From: Acidobacteriota bacterium
Lineage (GTDB): Bacteria; Acidobacteriota; Terriglobia; Terriglobales; Acidobacteriaceae
DNA: 9,995 bases
Direction of reading: 5' to 3'
NCBI GenBank assembly: GCA_021781255.1
Contig: JAJXXG010001249.1
Span: forward strand, 1-9,995
The position numbers and the translations under genes were made by a program. Shown one piece after another: positions 1 to 5,398 of the stretch. Every line of letters starts with the position of its first letter. The stretch's first letter is position 1. The notes under the pieces are model-generated. The model made no database searches. It was not told the origin of the DNA and was given only the letters and a program-made list of their open reading frames with translations.

Positions 1-387
1 TCCGCATGCATCGTGTTCATTGTGTGGATGATAGAGCCCCTGGGCGTCCGGAATACGGAGACGGGAATGCGATGTTTGCATGGCAACCTTCTATGACAGC
101 GTTGTTCAATGCCTGGTCGTGTTGCTGCTGACTGGATAGACACAACCACCGTGTCGATTCCTGAAAGAAATCGACATGGTTTCTTCTTGTGAAGGTCTGC
201 CCCGGCAGACCCGGCCGTGTCTGGGAAAGTGCTGAACAACATAATATTAACGGAAAATGAGAAAAAAGGCTTCCGCAACGAGAAATACCAATGGAATCAA
301 TGGCATACAAGTGTGGATTCGCAAGTTTTTCTGCTTCTATTCTGGCGGAGGCCCTGAGCGGGTCCCACCCTGCTGCAACGGCCGCGT
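1..387. other. Intergenic/unassigned left end
   Basis: No ORF here looks like a real protein. The longest is a 97-codon frame on the minus strand (310 to 17) that needs a TTG start and has low-complexity Ser/Gln/Cys-rich content with no recognisable domain, so it is left unannotated. The stretch holds an AT-rich patch around 238-268 in an otherwise GC-rich window, and a perfect hairpin at 194-211. It lies downstream of pckG on the minus strand and so would contain that gene's 3' UTR. I see no U-tract terminator immediately after the pckG stop. Confidence 0.5.
194..211. repeat. Perfect 7-bp hairpin downstream of pckG
   Basis: GGTCTGC (194-200) and GCAGACC (205-211) form a perfect 7-bp stem closed by a CCCG tetraloop. 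It lies about 180 nt past the pckG stop on the minus strand. Neither strand has a run of Ts after the stem, so it does not meet the usual intrinsic-terminator pattern. It could still act as a 3'-end stabilising hairpin or a factor-dependent stop. The structure is seen directly; the role is inferred and weak. Confidence 0.35.
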
Positions 388-2229
388 CTATAGCCTGCGA
401 ATGAGAAGTTCGCGTTCGTAGATCATCTCCGGCGGCAATTGGCTGTGCAATTTGATGAACAGTTCTTCGTGTTCGATGATCTCTCTGCGCCAGGCGTCGC
501 GATCCACCGTCATCAGCTCATCGAAGGTCTGGCGTGGAAAGTCGAGGCCGGTCCAGTCGATATCCTCGTAGCGCGGGACCCACCCGATGGGCGTCTCGCG
601 GCCGTGTGTGCGCCCATGCACCCGATCGACAATCCAGCGGAGAACGCGCATATTCTCACCAAAGCCCGGCCACATAAAGCGGCCATTCTCATCTTTGCGA
701 AACCAGTTGACATGAAAAACGCGCGGCGTTTCGTCCAGCTCACGCTGCATTCTGAGCCAGTGACGGAAGTAGTCGCCCATGTGATAGCCGCAGAAGGGAA
801 GCATGGCCATTGGGTCGCGCCTGACCTGTCCGACCGCGCCGCTTGCCGCGGCGGTGGTTTCAGAGCCCATGGTGGCGCCGATGTAAACTCCGCTGCTCCA
901 GTTGAAAGACTGGTAGATGAGAGGCAGCGTTGCGGAGCGGCGGCCTCCAAAAATGATGGCGCTGATGGGCAGACCTTCTGGCGACTCCCATTCGGGATCG
1001 ATGGTGGGGCATTGTGAGGCGGGCGCGGTAAATCGGCCATTGGGATGCGCGGCAGTGCGCCCGCTTTCCTTGCCGATGGCGGGTGTCCAGCGCTCTCCTC
1101 GCCAGTCAAGGCACTCCTTTGGCGGCGTGTCTGTCATGCCCTCCCACCAGACGCCTTGATCGGGAGTGAGCGCGACATTGGTAAAGATGGAATTGCGCGC
1201 GAGTGTCGCCATGGCCATGGGATTCGTCTTGACGCTGGTTCCGGGGGCCACGCCGAAGAACCCGGTTTCAGGGTTGATGGCGCGCAGGCGGCCCAGGGCA
1301 TCGGGACGAATCCACGCGATGTCGTCACCTACGGTCCAAACCTTCCAGCCTTTCATTGCCTTTGGGGGGATCAGCATGGCGAAATTGGTTTTGCCGCAGG
1401 CCGAGGGAAAGGCTGCAGCGACATAGGTCTTCTGGCCTTCAGGGTTTTCGACGCCCAGAATGAGCATATGCTCGGCCATCCACCCCTCGTCGCGGGCAAT
1501 ATTCGAGGCGATGCGCAGGGCGAAGCACTTCTTGCTGAGCAGCGCGTTGCCGCCGTATCCGGAGCCGTAGGACCAGATTTCGCGTGTCTCGGGGAAGTGC
1601 ACGATGTACTTGGTTTCATTGCAGGGCCACGATACGTCAGGCTGGCCGGGCTTCAGAGGCATGCCCACGGAGTGCATGCAAGGGACGACGCGCTTTTCGT
1701 CTTTGTCAATCTCGGCAAAGACCGGCAACCCAATGCGGGCCATGATGCGCATCTGCGCAACGACGTAAGGCGAATCCGTGAGCTGGACGCCGATGGCAGA
1801 CATGGGCGAGCCCACTGGCCCCATACTGAAAGGCAGAACGTACATGGTGCGGCCCTGCATGCTGCCGCGAAAGAGCTGTTTGAGGCGACGGCGCATCACG
1901 TATGGGTCTTCCCAGTTGTTGGTTGGGCCGGCGCCGTCGCGGGAGAGCGAACAGATGAACGTGCGGTCTTCCACGCGGGCTACGTCACCTGGAACAGAGC
2001 GGGCATAATAGCAGCCGGGCCAGCGCTCCTGATTCAACCGGACAAAGGTGCCGGCGGCAACGAGACGGTCACAGAGGAAGCCGTACTCGGCCTGCGAGCC
2101 GTCCACCCAGTGGATGGCGTCCGGGCGGCAGAGATCGGCCATCTTCTCCACCCAGCGGATGAGGTGCTTGTTGGTCGTCAGAGGCGCTGTATTTGCAGAC
2201 TGCTCAGCTACGGAAACGGAGGGCTTCAT
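388..2229 (-). CDS. pckG: Phosphoenolpyruvate carboxykinase (GTP)
   Basis: Cytosolic enzyme that converts oxaloacetate + GTP to phosphoenolpyruvate + CO2 + GDP, the entry step of gluconeogenesis. The 613-aa product is full length for the GTP-dependent family (about 600-620 aa). Visible landmarks are the YGGN substrate loop (225-228), metal-ligand Lys and His in the SKKC (232-235) and AEHM (252-255) segments, the kinase-1a P-loop [10 protein letters not shown] (274-283) with the family's hyper-reactive Cys278, the kinase-2 motif VGDDIAW (300-306), NGRF (397-400) with the nucleotide-contacting Arg, and a lid region near SETTAAASG (456-464). The C-terminal HVNWFR block is also typical. The ATG at 2229-2227 is preceded by GGGAG (2247-2243, 13 nt away, slightly long). 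The gene is divergent from the 60-aa ORF. It cannot be the ATP-dependent PckA, whose sequence is unrelated outside the P-loop. Long open frames on the opposite strand are codon-bias shadows. Confidence 0.97.
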   Translation of the reverse strand: MKPSVSVAEQSANTAPLTTNKHLIRWVEKMADLCRPDAIHWVDGSQAEYGFLCDRLVAAGTFVRLNQERWPGCYYARSVPGDVARVEDRTFICSLSRDGAGPTNNWEDPYVMRRRLKQLFRGSMQGRTMYVLPFSMGPVGSPMSAIGVQLTDSPYVVAQMRIMARIGLPVFAEIDKDEKRVVPCMHSVGMPLKPGQPDVSWPCNETKYIVHFPETREIWSYGSGYGGNALLSKKCFALRIASNIARDEGWMAEHMLILGVENPEGQKTYVAAAFPSACGKTNFAMLIPPKAMKGWKVWTVGDDIAWIRPDALGRLRAINPETGFFGVAPGTSVKTNPMAMATLARNSIFTNVALTPDQGVWWEGMTDTPPKECLDWRGERWTPAIGKESGRTAAHPNGRFTAPASQCPTIDPEWESPEGLPISAIIFGGRRSATLPLIYQSFNWSSGVYIGATMGSETTAAASGAVGQVRRDPMAMLPFCGYHMGDYFRHWLRMQRELDETPRVFHVNWFRKDENGRFMWPGFGENMRVLRWIVDRVHGRTHGRETPIGWVPRYEDIDWTGLDFPRQTFDELMTVDRDAWRREIIEHEELFIKLHSQLPPEMIYERELLIRRL

Positions 2230-2267
2230 AGGCGGATGACTTCTCCCGAACCAAATGGAACCTTCCT

Positions 2268-2297
2268 ATAATGGACCCGTCTTGCGGCTCAGGACAA
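2268..2297 (-). promoter_or_regulatory. Candidate sigma70-type promoter for pckG
   Basis: Reading the minus strand, TTGTCC (2297-2292) and CATTAT (2273-2268) are separated by 18 bp, each matching four of six consensus bases. Transcription would start near 2261 and give a leader of about 30 nt containing the GGGAG ribosome site. This is the best pair in the divergent intergenic region by eye. Elements of this quality also occur by chance. Confidence 0.33.
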
Positions 2298-2300
2298 GTC

Positions 2301-2351
2301 GGCGCAGGCGCGTAATCCCCGGGAGCATGCGCTGCGCCTTTCCGCTCCCGG
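2301..2351. repeat. Two crossing inverted repeats
   Basis: GGCGCAG (2301-2307) is complementary to CTGCGCC (2332-2338), and CCGGGAGC (2319-2326) is complementary to GCTCCCGG (2344-2351). Both matches are perfect. Their arms interleave, so in RNA they would be either mutually exclusive stems or a pseudoknot. In DNA they could be protein-binding palindromes. They lie between the candidate promoters of pckG and the 60-aa ORF, and the right arm falls in the spacer of the latter. The function is unknown, and GC-rich sequence raises the chance background. Confidence 0.4.
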
Positions 2352-2367
2352 CCGAACCGCCTACAAT
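2339..2367 (+). promoter_or_regulatory. Candidate promoter for the 60-aa ORF and downstream gene
   Basis: TACAAT (2362-2367) matches five of six -10 bases. A weak -35, TTTCCG (2339-2344), sits at the optimal 17-bp spacing. The start would be near 2374, giving a leader of about 24 nt that ends in the strong GAGGGG ribosome site at 2388-2393. The TTGACA at 2373-2378 lacks a -10 at the right distance and is ignored. Confidence 0.35.
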
Positions 2368-2397
2368 AGGATTTGACATTCAAGACCGAGGGGAATC

Positions 2398-2580
2398 ATG
2401 CCGCTTTCTGGAGAAGCCATTCGTCTGATGAACTACATTGATGACGTTGCCGTGACACTGCGCCGGGTGCTGGCTGCAATTCCAACCCTTTCCCCCGAGG
2501 AGCGCGCCCGCGTGGCTGAGCACCTGATTCAGACTCGGCCGAATGGCGAAGACGTGGCGCAGGCACTTGCCTCCAGGTAG
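2398..2580 (+). CDS. Small hypothetical protein, 60 aa
   Basis: I do not recognise this protein. It begins with ATG behind a good Shine-Dalgarno, GAGGGG (2388-2393), spaced 4 nt, which is the main reason to believe it is translated. The product is soluble and probably all-helical: an N-terminal part with MNYIDDVAVTLRRVL, then a second helix with LSPEERARVAEHLI (31-44) that loosely resembles the helical stretch of short antitoxin-like proteins, though too weakly to assign a family. It has no membrane segment, signal peptide or Cys. It ends 10 nt before the preferred start of the dehydrogenase-like gene, so the two are probably co-transcribed and translationally coupled. It is in a different reading frame from that gene and shows no homology to an N-terminal part of it, so a frameshifted single gene is unlikely. 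Confidence 0.6.
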   Translation: MPLSGEAIRLMNYIDDVAVTLRRVLAAIPTLSPEERARVAEHLIQTRPNGEDVAQALASR

Positions 2581-2582
2581 GG
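2575..2582 (+). promoter_or_regulatory. Ribosome binding site deciding a TTG start
   Basis: AGGTAGGG overlaps the TAG stop (2578-2580) of the 60-aa ORF and lies 8 nt before TTG at 2591. This spacing favours TTG-2591 over the in-frame ATG at 2543, which has no purine-rich site and would overlap the upstream gene by 38 nt. It also suggests translational coupling of the two genes. Confidence 0.5.
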
Positions 2583-2590
2583 TTCGCTCC

Positions 2591-3115
2591 TTGCTTACAG
2601 TCGCGATTATCGGAGCGGGGCCGCTGGGGCGGTGGCTGGCGTTTGCAGCGGCGCGCGCAGGCTGCCGCGTGCTGCTGGAAGACGTGATGCCGGCCAATCT
2701 GCATCATGCCCGCGAAACGCTGCGCCAGCAGCTAGGCCCGGCGGCTCTGCCCATGGTTTCCTTTGTCTCCACGATTGAGGACGCGGTGCGCGAGGCCGAC
2801 CTGGCCATCGACTGCGTGCCAGACGAATTGGAATCGAAGCTGGAAATACTTTGGCTGCTGGATCGCATGGCGCCGCCGCGCACGGTGCTGGCCACTCCCA
2901 CAACCCGGCTCTCGATTGGTGATCTGGCAGCCTGTACCTACCGGCCCGGAAAGTGCATCGCTATCGTCGCAGAAGCGCGCGATCTGGCAGAAGGCACTGA
3001 AGCCACTCTCCTGCTGCACACTATCGCGCAGACGACGCCGGAGACAGTTTCCCTGATGGATGCGTTCTGGCAGCAGCTTGGATTTAATCCGCGCTTTGAA
3101 TCAGAGCCGTCTTAA
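2591..3115 (+). CDS. 3-hydroxyacyl-CoA dehydrogenase NAD-binding domain protein (stand-alone, likely non-catalytic)
   Basis: Rossmann-fold protein of about 174 aa matching only the N-terminal NAD-binding domain of 3-hydroxyacyl-CoA dehydrogenases. With the TTG-2591 start the fold begins directly at VAIIGAGPLG, the GxGxxG dinucleotide loop. An acidic pair at the end of strand 2 (LLEDV) implies NAD rather than NADP. The stretch AVREADLAIDCVPDELESK follows the family's pattern, and LATPTTRLSIGDLA corresponds to the usual ATNTSSLSI block. The next block should contain the catalytic His in a G-x-H-F-F-N-P context and then a Glu. Here it reads CIAIVAEARDLAE, without either. The protein then stops where the C-terminal substrate/dimer domain should begin (family members are about 280 aa or longer). 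An ATG at 2543 would add 16 residues. Role unknown: perhaps NAD-binding or regulatory. The fold assignment is firm; loss of activity is inferred. Confidence 0.8.
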   Translation: MLTVAIIGAGPLGRWLAFAAARAGCRVLLEDVMPANLHHARETLRQQLGPAALPMVSFVSTIEDAVREADLAIDCVPDELESKLEILWLLDRMAPPRTVLATPTTRLSIGDLAACTYRPGKCIAIVAEARDLAEGTEATLLLHTIAQTTPETVSLMDAFWQQLGFNPRFESEPS

Positions 3116-3126
3116 GAGCTGCGGCG

Positions 3127-4272
3127 TCACCGCGCATTTGCCAATATTCTCTCGTAATACTGGACGTACTGCGGCACGATCTTCGTAGAGCAAAACCGTG
3201 TTGTTGCCGTCTTGCGCGCGGCGTCGCGCATGGCTTGCAGACGGGTCCGGTCTGCAAGGAGTTGAATGGCTCCGGCAGACATCGCATCCACGTCGCCGAT
3301 GGGGAACAAGAGGCCATTGACGCCGTCGTCAATCAGCTCCGGCACGCCGCCGACGCGGGTTGCGATTGTGGGCACCTTGCACGCCATCGCCTCCAGTGCT
3401 GCCAAGCCGAACGATTCCAGTTCGCTCGGCAGCAACATGAGATCGGCCAGCGGAAGCAGCTCGTTCACCCGTTCCTGTTTGCCGAGGAAGTGGATTTTCG
3501 CGTGGATGCCCAGATCGTGCGCCAGCCACTCGGCTGCGGAGCGGTCGGGCCCATCACCAACCAGAACAAGTTGCGAAGGTACCGCCTGCGTCACCTGCGC
3601 AAAAACCTTTACGACATCCACGACACGTTTGACGGGCCTGAAGTTCGAGAGATGGAGCAGAATTGCTTCATCGGGCTGCGCAAACCGTTGCCGGGCAGCC
3701 GCTCTCGCTATCTCGTCCTGAATTGGCTCATAGACATCGCAGTTGACGAAGTTGGGAATCACCTCGATGGGGCGAGCGATGCCGAAGTCTGCGATGGTTT
3801 TGTCTCTCAGATAGTTCGATATGCTGGTGACGCCATCGCTTTCCTGTATCGCGTAGCGGGTGATGGGCAGATAGCTGCGGTCAAGACCGACGAGTGTTAT
3901 GTCTGTGCCGTGCAGGGTGGTGACGAAAGGCAGGCGGCGTCCCCGCGCCGCCAGCATCTGGCGCGCCAGCAGCGCGCTCACCGAGTGCGGAATCGCGTAA
4001 TGCACATGGAGCAGGTCGAGTTCGCAAAACTCAGCCACCTCAGCCATGCGCGACGCAAGCGCCAGGTCGTAAGGCGGGAACTCAAAGAGCGGATAGCTGG
4101 AGACGGGGACTTCGTGATAGAAAATGCCGTCGTCGCGGCCGCTGAGCCGGAAGGGCTGCGAATAGGAGATGAAATGGACTTCGTGGCCTGCCGCTGCCAA
4201 CTCGATGCCCAGCTCTGTGGCCACCACGCCCGAACCGCCGTAGGTGGGATAGCAGGTAATGCCAATGCGCAT
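3127..4272 (-). CDS. bshA: N-acetyl-alpha-D-glucosaminyl L-malate synthase BshA
   Basis: GT4-family glycosyltransferase that joins GlcNAc from UDP-GlcNAc to L-malate, the first step of bacillithiol synthesis in the cytosol. The 381-aa length is normal. The N-terminus MRIGITCYPTYGGSG is the BshA signature, with the nucleotide-sugar loop GGSG at 12-15. Other blocks are PPYDLALASRMAEVAE (66-81), HGTDIT (121-126), SNFRPVKRV (209-217), VGDGP (238-242) and the GT4 E-x7-E pair, E286 and E294, within SELESFGLAALEAMAC. The ATG at 4272-4270 has GAGAG (4284-4280) 7 nt upstream. The gene lies 76 bp downstream of the YdjC-type deacetylase on the same strand and converges with the dehydrogenase-like gene 11 bp away. 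No BshB (LmbE-type) or BshC gene is visible in the window. Generic GT4 enzymes resemble it, but the N-terminal block is specific. Confidence 0.93.
   Translation of the reverse strand: MRIGITCYPTYGGSGVVATELGIELAAAGHEVHFISYSQPFRLSGRDDGIFYHEVPVSSYPLFEFPPYDLALASRMAEVAEFCELDLLHVHYAIPHSVSALLARQMLAARGRRLPFVTTLHGTDITLVGLDRSYLPITRYAIQESDGVTSISNYLRDKTIADFGIARPIEVIPNFVNCDVYEPIQDEIARAAARQRFAQPDEAILLHLSNFRPVKRVVDVVKVFAQVTQAVPSQLVLVGDGPDRSAAEWLAHDLGIHAKIHFLGKQERVNELLPLADLMLLPSELESFGLAALEAMACKVPTIATRVGGVPELIDDGVNGLLFPIGDVDAMSAGAIQLLADRTRLQAMRDAARKTATTRFCSTKIVPQYVQYYERILANAR
3234..3258. repeat. Perfect 9-bp inverted repeat inside bshA
   Basis: CTTGCAGAC (3234-3242) and GTCTGCAAG (3250-3258) form a perfect 9-bp stem with a 7-nt loop near the 3' end of bshA, across the codons for residues about 339-347. 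No T-run follows on either strand, so it is not a standard terminator. It may affect mRNA stability or be a by-product of Leu/Asp/Arg codon choice. Confidence 0.4.
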
Positions 4273-4320
4273 GACGATGCTCTCGACCTGTTTTTATTCC
4301 TGATATCTAGACGGTTGTAG

Positions 4321-4349
4321 AGGCGGGGAAGATTCGAAAACACCCGCCT
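4321..4349 (-). terminator. Hairpin overlapping the deacetylase stop codon (weak terminator or attenuator candidate)
   Basis: AGGCGGG (4321-4327) and CCCGCCT (4343-4349) pair perfectly over 7 bp with a 15-nt loop. The structure overlaps the TAA of the deacetylase gene and lies between it and bshA. The minus strand has no T-tract after the stem, so full termination is doubtful. It may reduce read-through or protect the upstream transcript, which would uncouple the levels of the two genes. Confidence 0.25.
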
Positions 4350-5218
4350 TAATTGTCCGGACGCTGCGCGGCGCCCTTATGCAGCGCAGCAAAGGAAACG
4401 AGCTCGATGGATTGAAATTGCTTGATCTTTTGCAGGGAATTCCGCTCGGCCTCGCGGGAGGCAAGCAACCGAGTCTGTGTCCTGGCCAGGGCTGCGTCGT
4501 TGTAGCCAGGATGCGCTACCAGCTCATAGGTTCCCTCGGGCAAGGCAGCGAGCAGGGAGGCGATCGTGGTGGCGTCCAGCGACCCAGTGGCCAACACGCC
4601 GATGGCGCCGTCGGTGGTGACGAAGCCCTCTTCGGCTACGGTCTGCAGGAAGGCAGCTTCAAACCGGCGCAGCATGCTCACTTCCACGCGTCTTGAAAGG
4701 TGGATGCCCGGCGTGGCGCGCAGGCTCCAGGCTGGCTCAAAGGGGTTTCGCACCGCGCGTATGCCAGCAGCCTTCGCAGCGCGAAGCAGAGGTTTGAGAA
4801 CGGCCGGAAACATATGCGTGTGCTTATGCGTGTCGATGTGCGTCAGGGGCACTCCGCGGCTTTGCAGGATCGCAATCTGCGCGGCTGCTTCGGACTCGAT
4901 CTCCACATCCTTAAAGCGTCCCGCAAGAAGGCGCTGTACAAATCCGCTGAGCTTGTGTTGAAAGTGGCCCGTTCGAGCATCGACGAGCGAGGGCAACTCG
5001 GCCGGCTTCAGCGCAGGTTCACCATCCACCAGCACCACATGGCAGCCAATGCTCAGCGATGGCGTGGAGAGAGCCATGTCAATGGCGTTGTCAGTCGCTG
5101 CCGCGCGCGACATCAGGGTTGCGCTCGTCAGGACTCCGGCCCGATGCAACTCCGCGACGGCTCGATTGACCCCGGCAGTCAGTCCGAAGTCGTCTGCATT
5201 CACAATCAAACGGCTCAT
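4349..5218 (-). CDS. YdjC/ChbG/HpnK-family carbohydrate deacetylase
   Basis: Metal-dependent deacetylase of the YdjC fold, a (beta/alpha) barrel that removes N- or O-acetyl groups from sugars. The 289-aa length is normal for the family. Landmarks are the N-terminal NADDFGLT (7-14) with catalytic/metal Asp9 and Asp10, GCH (58-60), THIDTHKHTH (126-135) supplying metal-ligand histidines, and VAHPGY (234-239). There is no signal peptide, so it is cytosolic. Known members act on diacetylchitobiose (ChbG) or are linked to hopanoid synthesis (HpnK). Neither chitobiose nor hopanoid genes are visible here, so no symbol is given. The gene lies just upstream of bshA on the same strand. Bacillithiol synthesis needs a sugar deacetylase at step two, normally LmbE-type BshB, so a role on GlcNAc-malate is possible but unproven. 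The ATG at 5218-5216 has no evident Shine-Dalgarno. Confidence 0.88.
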   Translation of the reverse strand: MSRLIVNADDFGLTAGVNRAVAELHRAGVLTSATLMSRAAATDNAIDMALSTPSLSIGCHVVLVDGEPALKPAELPSLVDARTGHFQHKLSGFVQRLLAGRFKDVEIESEAAAQIAILQSRGVPLTHIDTHKHTHMFPAVLKPLLRAAKAAGIRAVRNPFEPAWSLRATPGIHLSRRVEVSMLRRFEAAFLQTVAEEGFVTTDGAIGVLATGSLDATTIASLLAALPEGTYELVAHPGYNDAALARTQTRLLASREAERNSLQKIKQFQSIELVSFAALHKGAAQRPDN

Positions 5219-5238
5219 CGGGTGAGTGTATCAACTGC

Positions 5239-5252
5239 GGGCACCTGTGCCC
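5239..5252. repeat. 14-bp perfect palindrome upstream of the deacetylase
   Basis: GGGCAC-CT-GTGCCC is an interrupted palindrome of 6 + 2 + 6 bp, 20 bp before the deacetylase start codon and 60 bp before the tRNA. Its position between two divergent transcription units suits a dimeric repressor operator. No regulator can be named, and the sequence alone does not exclude chance. Confidence 0.3.
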
Positions 5253-5273
5253 ACACCAAACTGCATCCGCTGG

Positions 5274-5279
5274 TATGAT
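5274..5279 (+). promoter_or_regulatory. Candidate -10 element of the tRNA-Val promoter
   Basis: TATGAT matches five of six -10 consensus bases and lies 33 bp before the mature tRNA 5' end, a usual distance. No good -35 hexamer is seen 16-18 bp upstream, so the assignment is tentative. The same promoter would also have to serve the protein gene immediately after the tRNA. Confidence 0.35.
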
Positions 5280-5280
5280 G

Positions 5281-5305
5281 ACAGAGGGCCATTCCGGTCC
5301 TTTGT
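5281..5305 (+). repeat. 10-bp hairpin in the tRNA leader
   Basis: 5281-5290 pairs with 5296-5305 over ten base pairs, two of them G-T wobbles (asymmetric on the minus strand), around the 5-nt loop ATTCC. It ends 7 nt before the tRNA. If transcription starts upstream of about 5281 this would be a 5' leader stem next to the RNase P site. If it starts near 5286 the left arm would be only partly transcribed. Confidence 0.35.
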
Positions 5306-5312
5306 CGGATGT

Positions 5313-5389
<77 letters not shown>

Positions 5390-5398
5390 TGACCTCAT

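Noticed and set aside
17..310. 97-codon open frame on the minus strand at the left end
   Set aside because: It needs a TTG start, has no ribosome site, and its Ser/Gln/Cys-rich product has no recognisable fold; the length is within chance for this composition.
1045..2271. 408-codon plus-strand frame opposite pckG
   Set aside because: It lies wholly antisense to a gene with intact family motifs; long antisense frames are common in GC-rich genes because of third-position bias. No ribosome site or domain.
2373..2378. TTGACA as a -35 element for the 60-aa ORF
   Set aside because: A -10 at 16-18 bp would fall on the start codon region and no AT-rich hexamer is there; TACAAT at 2362 is upstream of it.
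2398..3115. A single gene split by a frameshift (60-aa ORF plus dehydrogenase-like ORF)
   Set aside because: The downstream frame already starts at the natural beginning of the Rossmann domain with its own ribosome site, and the 60-aa product does not resemble any N-terminal extension of that family.
3235..4320. 361-codon plus-strand frame opposite bshA
   Set aside because: Same antisense shadow effect; the product has no recognisable motif, while the minus-strand frame is clearly BshA.
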